Below are positions 49,101-56,597 of a DNA stretch of 64,000 nt, piece by piece. The position numbers were made by a program, and so were the translations under genes. The stretch spans positions 6,743,916 to 6,807,915 of the forward strand of contig NC_049987.1 of assembly GCF_000003815.2 (NCBI RefSeq), given 5' to 3'. Origin of the DNA: Branchiostoma floridae (lineage: Eukaryota; Chordata; Leptocardii; Amphioxiformes; Branchiostomatidae). Under the pieces are notes generated by a model. The model worked only from the letters and a program-made list of their open reading frames with translations, made no database searches and had not been told where the DNA came from. Each line of letters starts with the position of its first letter. Positions within the stretch are counted from its first letter, which is position 1.

Positions 49101-52100
49101 CTGACTATGCATGTATTGTCACTTCCTAAAAAGGTGTGTACCAAGCTTTCAGTACAGACTTTCTTACCTCAGACTCTGTTTTGATGTTGTTCTTCAAGGC
49201 AAATATGTTTTGCTCATTCAATAACTGACATGTCAACTGGAGTGGCTGTAGTGTATAAACTTGACGAATTACAGTAGACGGAAGGCGAACCACACAGACA
49301 CACGCACACTCACTATCCAGTTAATCGTCTCTTGTTTCCACTCTCCCAAATAGAGTGCTTGCATATGTTACTTATGTCTAGTAGATGTCACATGTCTTTA
49401 TGGCAGACTGCCAATGCCATGCAGGTTAACTCTGTGTAGGCTGATGGGGTAGAGAGCTTCCCTTATGTTCCCATCTGACAAAATCTCTAAATCTGCTCAT
49501 AGCCTGTGGCTCAGCTAGCATCGTTTGCCTAGAAGCCAGTAGGCAAAAGCAAACAGCTATTGGAGCTATACTGACAAGCTATCTGTGGCATTGTTTGATG
49601 AATGACAGTTGAAGGCAGGTGAACTCTCTGGCAGAATCTCTCCATCACTGCCAGTACAAGTTGGTTAGCTGGAAGTGAGAGGGCATTATAATCTAAACCT
49701 GTTACAGCTATATTGACATGCTATCTGTGACAGTAGTGTCATTAATATCCATCTGGGGCACCTCCTAATGTGATTTGAGCCTAAACAGGAGCCATCTGTC
49801 ACTATCTCTGGTACCAGCTGATACATCACAGTCTTGTTGGCCTTTTCCTTGGTCAAATTTGATGATTTTTTTTTTACATTGAATGGGTGAATTGGAGGGT
49901 TCTAAAGGATTTCCTAAGCAAGTACTGAAATGCGACTTTTACCGGCAGTAACAATGTGATCTCACTGACAAGTGCTTGTTAAAACTCTTTTTAGAAAATG
50001 CAGTGAGGAACACCCCAGGTCAGACCCCACCACTGCTAACGGCATTTTTCACCCTGACCTGGCAAGATAAGACTCCATCCAAACATTTTGATTATATAGG
50101 AAGAAAAGCTTTGAGAATGCCTATTAGTAAGTTTCCTTAATGTGCTTCCTCGAGAACACTCTCCTAGTTTCTTGAGAACACTATCCTATCTCCTTGAGAA
50201 TGCTTTTAGTTCCTTGTACCATCTCCTAGAGAATACCTCAGTTCCTTCCCCTGTCTTATTGGGAATGTCTGAAGTCCTCTTGTGTCTTTGAAAATGGCTT
50301 AAGTCCTTCTCCTGTGTCCTTGAACATGTCAGTTAAGTCTAATTTCTCCCAATTCCTTGCAGTCTGACTTGCGGACGGTGGCCCCTTCGGAGGAGTTCAC
50401 ATGTTCCTTGGGCGCGGACCCAGCCGTGAAGGTGATCTACAAACCTCTGCACAAGTACCGGGAACAGAGCGGAGTCATCTCCAAAACTACACAGATGACT
50501 TACAGACAGGTGAGGATTTTGACATATTGTTGTTCACTTACAGAAAATAGCATGTTCAGCACCAAGGACAGTACAACATTCCTGTCAACTGCACTAAAGT
50601 TTGGGTTGGAAGCAAACACACACACAGGCTTCTTAAGACTTTCAGATTAAGAATGCCTAACTTACAAACTACAGATGACTTACATATAGGTAAGGGTTGC
50701 TATTTTCTCTGGGTAACACAAAAATATTTTATTGGTTAAAAATCTGACCAGAAGTCATGATGGAAAAAGAGCTTAAAGGAAAACTCGAATCCAACAATAT
50801 TCACTTGCTGCAACTGTGTGCACCAAGGCACAATTTTAGCTTTAGAGTCTTTTTTCATTGTAGTCTTCCAGATCAGCATTGCTTTCTTAAATCCCAGAAG
50901 TAACTTGTGGAATTAGCATGGCTTGCAGAGGTCCTACTTAACCATTAGATGCTTCAATGATGGGGGACTCAGTGTACACAGAAGGTATAGATAGCAGGCT
51001 TTACCCCTCCAGCAAAACATGTCAAACTGCAGTAAAGCCTCACAGTCAGAAAGACATAAAGACAACCTGTAAAATAATACCTCACTCAAGATTGCTTTGA
51101 AACAGCTTTTGTTAGTACTGTACTGTCCTTGGTGCTGAATATACTGTTTTCTGGGGGTGAACGGAAAACACAGAAAATTTCAATGTTTTGTCAGTTTGAG
51201 TCCTCCTCACGCCATATGATATATAAAGGGCAGCGTCCATCTCTACTTCTTTGGCCCTTGGGACACACAGATGTGCAAGCCAACTAGTCTATAGTCTACT
51301 GGTAGTGGAGTGTGTTCACTTACAACTCTTTCTTATTAGAGCTGACTGCTTCCGGTATGAACATACATGTAAAACAGTATGTCCCATTTATCAAGTCTTG
51401 TGGTTTAGGTCCCCTGTATTTGAGGGCATGTTAAGCACCTACAGCATGTAAATCTTGCAGTCTACCCACTGAACCATCACTGTGGTAACCCCCTTCTGTG
51501 CCCCACAGTAAACATGTTTCTGCACTCCTATGACCCCCGCTATCCCCCAAGGGTGATTCTTCGTGCTGCCCCCTGCCTGTTCATGCATGAAGAACACCTC
51601 CAGTGTTGCCCTGTCAGCTCAAACCTTCTGCCCATTGTATAACGTATATATAAGTCATGAGTCTTAAGGCTACCACATGTCATTCAGGCATTCTCAGATA
51701 CATGTACTTCTATAATGAAAATTTTGCAAGACGACAAACTGCACTGGGAGGAATATTTCAACCTAGCCCTTTGTAATAGCCACAGGCTAGTTGGACAGCC
51801 CTGGCTGTGTGCACTTAACAACCAAACCAATAAATAAATGAATGAAATTTCAATCTAACTGTATCCACTCCTTCAGGATGTGTGTACCTTAGGTACACAG
51901 ACTTTCCCCTCAGAGTCTATTTTCATAAAATATTACTGGTGTTCCAGTTTAGCTATCTCTTTTTAAGCTGATAACTAATACATGGATTTGATACGGCCAA
52001 ACCTTGTGACCCAGCCCATTTGTTATATAGACTAGTAGACTCAGTGATATTGCTAACACGTCAAACCCACCATACATCAGGCTTTGCTGGCACCAAGGTT

Positions 52101-55100
52101 TGTCACACATGGGGGGAATTAATGTAGTGGGGATCAACTCTATTTCCTGGGATATGGTCTGAGTTGGTTATATGTGACCTAAACCATAATGTGGATACAA
52201 CTCAACATAGGAATCTGAATGTCAGTGTTGGTACCAGTGTGACTTTTTCTGCATTTAGGCTTGGTGCACTCAGGATGTTTGTAGTGGGTATTGATTTGGT
52301 TCCTGAGTAATGAGAATTCAGCATTTTTAGATGGGCAATAATGTAGGTTTGGGACAGCTTATGACCACAGAATGTTGAATGGCATTGGTAGACTTTATCT
52401 GTTTGTATTACATTTGTACGGTACGGGCTGTTAAACTGCTGTTTATTCGATTCAAATTCAGCTAAAAATTGAATTTGGTGGCATTAAGGTAGTGGTGGAA
52501 TACATCAATTAATATCAGTTTATACATCTATGTTAAGTTAAGACCATCTGAACAGAATTCATACCCCTCTATTGTTGCTATTTCTTAGGTTGAATGAACT
52601 TACAGGTACATGTATTATGTTTATTCAATTTTTGTTTCATAATTGTTTCATAATGTTTACCAAGTTGCTGACAGAACTACACGTACATATCATTATCATG
52701 ATAGATTTGCAACTCCACTGAGACTGTGACCTCATTGGAATTCAACCTGGGAAATTAGTTTGATGTTTACTGCACTTGAACTATGTGTGGAATTAATTTG
52801 AAATGGTTAGGACAGCTGGCATCTGAATGGAAGCTGCTTGCGTGAACATCAATATGCTTTCTAACAGATTACTTCATCCTGGCAGTCCTCACATGTAGGA
52901 CACAATTTACAGGGCTGTATCAGAAAACCTCATCTAGAAAGGCTATTCATGGGGTTCTGACAATACTGATCTCACCAGAATCATCATATTTCTCGTAAGA
53001 ATTACATTACTTAAACTTATTTGGTAGATCTGTTCTATCTATTTGTAGCATGACTGATACAAAAGTAGAAGTGCACAGTATGAATTTAGCTACCTTAGGT
53101 TGTTTTTCAGTCACACATAGTAAAACCCCAAAAGAGTCCCTCAAACCTTAAGGGATGGACCTGGAATAGCTTTATGGATTCCTTCTACCCAGACTTTCCA
53201 TCATACATAGTGCCTGATACCTGGAGGATGCACATACTGTAGATACTGTAGATAGTGAGTTCTTGCTACGACTAGCAGAAGATTAGCTTTTTAGTCAGCA
53301 GAATCCATTTCCGATTCTGTGAGCTGTGATCCATAGCTGTGAGATCTCTAGCTTGAAAAGCATGGCAGACAGTGACTGGATATACCGGATGGCCCCCCAC
53401 CTTCCCCCCAAGATGAACTACTCAGTGATGCTGGAGCAGCGGCAGACAGACGACAGCTTCTACAGAGAGAACAAAAAGGAGAATATCCAGCCTGTCCTGG
53501 CCTGTGTTCTCCCCACACTTAACCCCTGTCCTGGGGTGGTCTTTGACCTACAGGTGTTCTTAAGTTTCCAGTATTACGACAAACAGAACAAAGCATTAGC
53601 TAGCGTATCCTTACCTGTGTTCTTCCCACCCTAAACTGCTGTCTTCAGTCTCCAGGTGGTTTGAGTACCAAATTGACTGTAATACATGCCCAGACTGTTA
53701 GACTAACTGACTGTTAAGGGACTTAGAGCAGAGTTAACACTGGTAGGTTATAGAATGTATTTTATGGTGTGAAAAACAACCTTTTATTGTCCTGTTTCCT
53801 CCCAGGTTATTGAGATCAAGAATCTGCGGCCGGATCCCATCAAGATCACGGTCAGCGACCAGCTGCCCCTCAGTACGGAGGAGAAGATTAAGGTAACGGC
53901 TGATCACCAGTCTCTGTTCTTCCTTACATTGTGTACCAGCTGACCATCAGTCATCAGAATCAATCATAGCTGATGGTTAATTCACAGATGACACACAGTT
54001 TGTTTTACAAATTCTACTCCGGGAAATATTTTTTTTGTAATTATCCCTATAACTATAATGTGCTGAAATGTCACTTCCATTTTCTAAACCATCCACCAAA
54101 AAAGGAAATAAACAAGCCAAAGAAAAGTGGCATTTAGATAAGATTTTTAGGATTATAAAATCTAATTGCATAGTATTATAATACTCCACATGTTATCTCT
54201 TTTCAAAGTGGCAATTATCAGTTTTTCAAAGGAATGGTCAGGGCAGTCTGATATTTGTATCAGGCAGTTTTCTTCAGAATGACAAAAAGACTCAGGAGAT
54301 CACTAAGGTGTGAAAAACACCTGTCAGTATTGTCTATGATCTCTGTACTTTAATTTGTTATTTCTTAAAGCATGTGACCCATTTTGTTTGACAGGTGAAT
54401 CTCCAAGAGCCGTCAATCAAGCACCCTGAGAAGAATGACAAGAACAAGCCCATCCGGCTCAACGTGCACAACAACGTGGAGTGGACACTCAACATCGAGG
54501 GTGGCAAAACACATGAGGTCAGGACGCTTTCAGTCACTATCCTTGCTTTGAGCTTTGGGCACAGGGCTCTAGCCAGCGTCCGTTTTTCCGTCAATTGACG
54601 GAAATTTGCTGCGTGTGACGGAAAAATTTTAAAACCAATCCGTCAACTTTGACGGACAAAAATCTGATAAAAGCTCCTTGGTGGAAGCTACAGGCTGCTT
54701 GGGGACGCTGTCCACGCCGTAAAAGCCACACACTGTTTGTTTTGCTATTGTTATGATTGTTGACAATGTGTGTCGGTGCCCTTTCGCATACGATAATCTC
54801 ATTAAAACCCGTTTTTCAAGGTCTCAGTTCAGTCTCTCTCTAACTCCTGGAATAGTGTTTTCGCGACAATGGGAATTGGCTGATGGAAAAAAATGTCGAG
54901 CTGGCTAGAGCCCTGTTTGGACATATCCAGACTTCCCACAAGCATTAGTCTTGTCAGGTTGTAACATAGATTTGGCCACATTGATTCTTCTGATATTGGT
55001 TCTTGGATACGTCAAAGTGAATACACAACAGGAAGCTAAGATGAAGACAGAGGGTTTGTCTTTACTCAAGCCTCTGTTTTCATGATGAATTTGTGGGAAT

Positions 55101-55406
55101 TGTCTGCAAATGTTCTACAAGTTAGCGAAGTGAATTAGCATGGCGTAGAAATGTTGCTTTATTCATTTTATCACTACATCAAGGACAGATATGGTAACTG
55201 ATGGCATATTAGATTCATGGTTTACCATTTTACAATGGACAAAATACGGCAACCGAATGGCTAAATTTGTGGCTCTTGACAAATTTCTGTTTTGTTACAA
55301 TGAATGACCTCCAACACTACCATTGCAGGTAACTCTGAAGTACAGCATTGAGCATCCCCCAGGAGAGGAGGTGGAAATCAAGAACGAGAAAATCGTCTTG
55401 GCGTAG
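30883..55406 (+). CDS. DUF4140/DUF4139 family gene (F37C4.5-like), 3' part, 11-12 exons
   Basis: Joined exons: 30883-31117, 32306-32395, 33029-33153, 39399-39440 (micro-exon), 40090-40219, 43526-43671, 46656-46857, 47341-47583, 50363-50509, 53806-53892, 54395-54517, 55329-55406. All joins keep one frame and give about 548 residues ending at TAG 55404-55406. Order of parts: end of DUF4140 (VECKGPASITEV), a charged coiled coil, then DUF4139 with the hallmark ARWAPKYDMRV and TGENWQDATISLST segments and a basic variable linker (RRGLGSFRRKDK). The family is known from bacteria (MuiA), fungi and invertebrates; its molecular function is not established. No signal peptide or membrane segment is visible in this part, so a cytosolic protein is likely (inference). 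The first DUF4140 strands and the start codon are missing from the model: those exons lie in undetected small exons before 30.9 kb or outside the window. Recurrent duplication of exon edges is described in the findings. Confidence 0.85.
31040..31715 (+). repeat. Tandem copies of the exon A 3' end plus intron start
   Basis: After the real exon end (31117), copies of its last ~60-100 bp end at about 31271, 31421 and 31590, with a partial one near 31715. Spacing is 150-170 bp. Copies share ACTCAAACC and GAGAAATGTGCTGGA words. Only the first copy keeps an open frame. Confidence 0.85.
31194..31271 (+). CDS. Candidate exon A2: duplicated tail of exon A, possibly alternative
   Basis: A 78-nt open segment lies between CAAACCAG (31186-31193) and a strong donor AAG|GTAAGG at 31272. 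It is phase 0 on both sides, so it could be inserted between exons A and B without breaking the frame. Its last 22 codons copy the last 22 of exon A with only four amino-acid differences (L to V, D to E, S to T, G to E). Of 10 base differences in these 66 nt, 7 are at third codon positions, as expected for sequence kept under protein-level selection. The acceptor has a poor pyrimidine tract, though CTGAC 31180-31184 could serve as branch site. No transcript evidence is available here, so it may be a recent non-functional copy. Confidence 0.35.
32306..32395 (+). CDS. Exon B: coiled-coil linker
   Basis: The acceptor CCCCCTCCTCCCCAG is strong, and the donor is CAG|GTATGA. Exactly 30 codons, phase 0/0, read ESNSDNRLSLNMDTSLLDCM and continue to FFDLYDKQ. 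The segment belongs to the helical region between DUF4140 and DUF4139. Confidence 0.85.
32555..32572 (+). promoter_or_regulatory. CTCF-like motif
   Basis: CCCACTAGGTGGCTCTGC fits the bilaterian CTCF core CCASTAGRKGGC. Two weaker opposite-orientation matches occur at 57455-57471 and 63166-63182. This is motif similarity only. Confidence 0.3.
32740..32999. mobile_element. GGCCACACC-family MITE in the B-C intron
   Basis: The left GCCAATTTGAAATCATGGTT plus TCTCAG and the right TTGCATGGTGTGACC match family ends. The interior has AGAGTGAATATTTTCAGGTC. It sits 29 bp before exon C. Confidence 0.45.
33029..33153 (+). CDS. Exon C: coiled coil before DUF4139
   Basis: The acceptor is GCCACCAG and the donor is the strong CAG|GTAAGTT. 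The exon has 41 codons plus two bases, starting AQKLDEALQDLDQEIDSNED. Leucine/isoleucine heptads continue the coiled coil. A 5.6-kb transposon begins at 33162, leaving only the first six intron bases plus its TA target between it and this donor. Confidence 0.85.
35213..35920 (+). repeat. Internal ~330-bp tandem repeat of the 5.6-kb element
   Basis: The word TTCAGGTTTCCATCCGCCGG starts at about 35217, 35292 and 35626. The second and third units share about 300 bp including GGTCGTCAGTCAG and ATTAAACCTAATGTG. The first unit is cut short. Confidence 0.8.
35987..36198 (+). repeat. Seven perfect 30-bp tandem repeats
   Basis: The unit begins TCACTCTTTTACACATAC and contains TCGGACTGTTTG. It repeats seven times with no visible mismatch. 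Because 30 is divisible by three, several frames stay open, but there is no start or codon signal to suggest a protein. There are no unique spacers, so it is a minisatellite. Confidence 0.95.
39399..39440 (+). CDS. Candidate 42-nt micro-exon between C and D
   Basis: A pyrimidine-rich tract (CTGTCTCTCTGCCTGCTGC) leads to acceptor GACAG at 39394-39398, and the donor is AAG|GTAACA. The length is 42 nt with phase 2 on both sides, so the C-D join is in frame with or without it. In frame it reads SPLKTRNRPIEKP, a basic linker. This could be a cassette exon. The evidence is splice sites and phase only. Confidence 0.45.
40090..40219 (+). CDS. Exon D: start of DUF4139
   Basis: The acceptor is CTGTCCCAG and the donor AAG|GTAGGT. 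One base completes the arginine codon split with exon C (or the micro-exon), then 43 codons run to the end of phase 0. The text EVLVVLDTKEEARVELIVSYV followed by SKARWAPKYDMRVFTKDSAMK holds the W-x-P-x-Y-D-x-R motif typical of the family. This and exon E are the strongest evidence for the family call. Confidence 0.92.
40305..40414. mobile_element. 110-bp fold-back element with 9-bp TSD
   Basis: TAGCTTGGGTACCATCCTA and its inverse (TAGGATGGTACCCAGGCTA) extend to ~43-bp arms containing GGGGCTCCTTACACT, around a short loop. GTTGTTGGA flanks it exactly (40296-40304, 40415-40423). A fragment of the same family lies at 56459-56520. It is inserted 85 bp after the exon D donor. Confidence 0.8.
42422..42588. 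mobile_element. GGCCACACC-family MITE, TA TSD
   Basis: GGCCAAACCAGTTAG ... GGTTCTCAG at the left and CTGAGAACC ... TTGGCATGGCC at the right form ~32-bp imperfect TIRs flanked by TA. It carries the family's interior words (GAATGTAGTCAAATG, TTTTCCCCCCAACCCT). Confidence 0.65.
43526..43671 (+). CDS. Exon E: DUF4139 core
   Basis: The acceptor is GCCTTGCAG and the donor GACGG|GTGAGT. The exon has 48 codons plus two bases: IQYFGVIRQATGENWQDATI then SLSTSLPSVGGTAPSLG and VLSFKNRSD. The TGENWQDA..SLST motif is the family hallmark. It joins exon D in phase 0 without missing sequence. An earlier GT at 43662 could also be used but would break the frame into exon F. The last 48 nt are repeated twice in the next intron. 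Confidence 0.9.
43624..44010 (+). repeat. Three copies of the exon E 3' end with donor
   Basis: The last 48 nt of exon E (43624-43671) recur at 43780-43827 (48/48 identical) and 43954-44001 (47/48), each followed by GTGAGTTTTCT. The intron sequence between the copies is clearly more diverged. Confidence 0.95.
44011..46655. other. Rest of the E-F intron
   Basis: It holds the 45.03-45.64 kb array and a GGCCACACC-family left end at about 44576 with interior words near 44700 (ACTTTCACCCCAGACTC). A long open frame at 46194-46823 runs into exon F in a different frame and is not supported as coding. Confidence 0.5.
45028..45640 (+). repeat. Diverged ~150-250-bp tandem units
   Basis: AGTCCCAGGTGATGGCATGC, GGTTTATATAACACAA and GACAACGCCAATGTTACA recur in order at about 45030, 45185 and 45430, with partial units between. 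They lie in the E-F intron. Confidence 0.85.
46656..46857 (+). CDS. Exon F: variable basic and acidic linker within DUF4139
   Basis: Acceptor TGCCTGCAG ends at 46655 and gives a one-base phase that matches exon E's two leftover bases. The donor is CAG|GTAAAG. The exon has 67 codons, VGIPQSITDSPLKMKKAARR through LGSFRRKDKPQIYSPDRTS to an acidic end (DDEGTIDMVEDSE). A second AG at 46670-46671 (CCCCAG) is a possible alternative acceptor but does not fit the exon E phase. The lysine/arginine-rich stretch followed by an acidic stretch suggests an exposed, perhaps modified, loop (inference). Confidence 0.85.
47055..47352 (+). repeat. Decayed copies of the exon F end and the exon G start
   Basis: 47075-47145 (ACCATTGACATGGTTAAG..TTCTGAATAGTTTG) matches the exon F 3' part (ACCATCGACATGGTGGAG..CTCTGAACTGTTTA). 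47170-47225 (AAGAAAACATTTCCTGGTT..GCAGCAAGG) matches the exon G acceptor region (AAGAAAACATCTCCTGGTTG..CAGCAGGGCAAGG, 47310-47352). Confidence 0.75.
47341..47583 (+). CDS. Exon G: DUF4139 beta-rich segment, NAGNAG acceptor
   Basis: The 3' splice site reads TTTCCCAGCAG, so splicing can start at 47341 (adding one glutamine) or 47344. Both keep frame. It encodes about 80 residues, GKDSLLSTTYDIPRKANIPS onward through VQIAMIDFNPTFEHE to VNVYLDNNFIAK, and donor AAG|GTACAT follows. Codon third positions are very GC-rich compared with the flanking introns. Confidence 0.92.
47584..50109. other. G-H intron
   Basis: It is AT-rich. MITE interior words (GTGTGTACCAAGC, TCAGACTCTGTTTT) occur at 49.13-49.18 kb. 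Nothing coding is seen. Confidence 0.5.
50110..50335 (+). repeat. Degenerate ~40-bp repeats before exon H
   Basis: CTCCTnnnTCCTTGAGAATG..TTAGTTCCTT-like units repeat about five times and end 28 bp before the exon H acceptor. Confidence 0.65.
50363..50509 (+). CDS. Exon H: DUF4139 segment
   Basis: The acceptor is CTTGCAG and the donor CAG|GTGAGG. The exon has 49 codons, phase 0/0: SDLRTVAPSEEFTCSLGADP then AVKVIYKPLHKYREQ. The 'SxxxVxPxEEFxCxLGxDPAVxVxYKP' pattern is typical of the family. A degenerate ~40-bp-period repeat rich in CTCCT and CCTTG lies directly upstream. Confidence 0.92.
50661..50699 (+). repeat. Copy of the exon H 3' end
   Basis: ACAAACTACAGATGACTTAC followed by ATATAG|GTAAGG at 50690 copies the exon H end (AAAACTACACAGATGACTTAC..CAG|GTGAGG, 50510). 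The copy has the stronger donor. Confidence 0.75.
50700..53351. other. H-I intron
   Basis: 51770-51845 ends in AATAAATAAATGAATG after a small CAGCCCTGGCTG hairpin and resembles a LINE 3' tail. MITE words occur near 51890. The rest is featureless. Confidence 0.4.
53352..53553 (+). CDS. Candidate exon of unknown identity inside the H-I intron
   Basis: An open stretch starts ATG at 53362 (context AAAGCATGG) and reads MADSDWIYRMAPHLPPKMNY then SVMLEQRQTDDSFYRENKK. The codons look selected (many C/G third positions, no rare runs), unlike the flanking intron. A CTCTAG acceptor ends at 53351, and an ACAG|GTGTTC donor lies at 53553/53554. From this ATG to that donor are 64 codons, phase 0, so it could join exon I at 53806 in frame as an alternative first exon. 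It cannot join exon H in frame. I do not recognise the protein. It may instead be a fragment of a mobile element or another gene. Confidence 0.3.
53495..53670 (+). repeat. Two diverged ~110-bp units in the H-I intron
   Basis: CCTGTGTTCTCCCCACACTTAA..CTACAGGTGTTCTT resembles CCTGTGTTCTTCCCACCCTAAA..CTCCAGGTGGTTTG about 110 bp on. Confidence 0.6.
53806..53892 (+). CDS. Exon I: DUF4139 segment
   Basis: The acceptor is TTTCCTCCCAG and the donor AAG|GTAACG. The exon has 29 codons, phase 0/0: VIEIKNLRPDPIKITVSDQL then PLSTEEKIK, matching the family's 'xIxNxxxxxIxIxVxDQxPxSxDxxIK' strand pair. Confidence 0.9.
54395..54517 (+). CDS. Exon J: DUF4139 segment
   Basis: The acceptor is TTGACAG and the donor GAG|GTCAGG. 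The exon has 41 codons, phase 0/0: VNLQEPSIKHPEKNDKNKPI onward to VEWTLNIEGGKTHE. The tryptophan-containing strand near the end is conserved in the family. A 354-bp hAT-like element sits 44 bp past the donor. Confidence 0.9.
54562..54915. mobile_element. 354-bp hAT-like element, 8-bp TSD
   Basis: CAGGGCTCTAGCCAGC and GCTGGCTAGAGCCCTG are exact 16-bp TIRs. The flanks TTTGGGCA and TTTGGACA are an 8-bp duplication with one change, as expected for hAT elements. The interior repeats CCGTCAATTGACGG-type words. Confidence 0.75.
54974..55145. mobile_element. GGCCACACC-family MITE in the J-K intron
   Basis: The left GGCCACATTGATTCTTC and the degenerate right end AATTAGCATGGC surround the family words GTCAAAGTGAATACA and CCTCTGTTTTCATG. 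Confidence 0.4.
55329..55406 (+). CDS. Exon K: terminal exon with stop codon
   Basis: Acceptor CCATTGCAG is followed by 25 codons, VTLKYSIEHPPGEEVEIKNE then KIVLA, and TAG 55404-55406. The segment L-x-Y-x-I-E-x-P is the usual last strand of DUF4139. Sixty bases on, the words coding LKNEKIVL recur in the same frame after the stop (see findings). Confidence 0.9.
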   Translation, partial: VTLKYSIEHPPGEEVEIKNEKIVLA

Positions 55407-55463
55407 AACCCGCCGCAGTGGAACGGTTTCAGGTGGCTCAAGAACGAGAAAATTGTCTTGGAG
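55371..55463 (+). repeat. 60-bp-spaced copy of the exon K end
   Basis: TCAAGAACGAGAAAATCGTC at 55378 recurs with one change at 55438, exactly 60 bp later and in the same reading frame. Confidence 0.9.
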
Positions 55464-55540
55464 GAGAGACTTCCGCGAGCGCACAAGTGGTGGTGTTCAA
55501 AACTGTAGGAGTGAGAGAAGGAGTGTCAAGAGGAATAACA

Positions 55541-55760
55541 ACCACATGGTAGCTATGGTAACTATATGGTAGCTATGGTAACCATATGGTAGCTATGGTA
55601 ACTGGGTGGTAACAATATGGTAGCTATGGTAACAATATGGTAGCTATGGTTACCGTGTGGTAGCCATGGTAACTACATGGTAGCTATGGTAACCACATAG
55701 TAGCTATGGTAACCAGGTGGTAACAATATGGTAGCTATGGTTACCAGGTGGTAGCTATGT
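55541..55760 (+). repeat. Minisatellite in the probable 3' UTR
   Basis: About ten units of ACNATATGGTAGCTATGGTA (about 19-20 bp) with small variants. The unit contains GGTAACC/GGTTACC half-palindromes, so transcripts could form many small hairpins. Confidence 0.9.
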
Positions 55761-56313
55761 ATAATACATTGTTTACGTTCTTTAAAATCTGTTGATTTGT
55801 TTCATCAAGTTGGCAAGTGACTGGATAGCAATGTTCTTTGTGCACAACCAGTGCATAATCACCTGCTGATGTTTTGGTGACTGATAAAGGAAGCTGTGTG
55901 GATCAGAAGATACTCAAATCATGAACTGTGCATGCTTCACGCTGTAGCAGTGACACCTAGCTGCAGTGTTGGGTACTGCAGCAGTGACACCTCGCTGTGT
56001 GAAAGCAGTCAGTATTGCCCAGACGAAAGTAATACAGGCAGTCAACAAAACATCGGCTGGTGATCATATATTGATTGTGTGCAAAGAACTTTCAAATTGT
56101 CATCCTGTAGACACTTTTCATGTCTCACACATTGTTTTGAGAATCATGTGACATGCTGAAGTAATTTTCCATCATGCTTTAATACAAATATACATAGTAT
56201 TGATGGTTTTGGGGAACAGTAAAGATGATGTGTTCATCACTGAATACTATAGTGATGGGTTGAAAGAGTTAGAGAGAAGTTTCTGGAAAGAAGTGTGATA
56301 TGTGTAGCAGTTA

Positions 56314-56597
56314 AGGCCACAGCAATGTAATTCCTTGGTTCTCGGGTCATGCTTACATGTAGGTAAAACTTTGGCAAAAAGACATGGAAATGGAGAGCAG
56401 GGAAGAAAACTTGCACCCTGACCCTTAAACTGTGTGTGCCAAGAAACCGACTCTTAGCCTGGGTGCCATTTGATTACTACTGGGGCTTCTTACACTCGCT
56501 GCCCTGATTTTTTCAGGCTAAGAGTTTGTTTTTATGTTGATATTTTAATCTATAATCTTTTTAAAACTGAGAACCAAGAAATCTAATTGATATGGCC
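56314..56597. mobile_element. GGCCACACC-family MITE with nested fragment
   Basis: The left AGGCCACAGCAATGTAATTC plus CTTGGTTCTC and the right GAGAACCAAGAAATC..ATGGCCT are inverted, flanked by TA. A piece of the TAGCCTGGG fold-back family (56459-56520) lies inside it. Confidence 0.6.

Noticed and set aside
55348-55572. Arginine-rich ORF over exon K and its copy
   Set aside because: It is a +1 frame reading of the duplicated terminal exon. The family match lies in the other frame.
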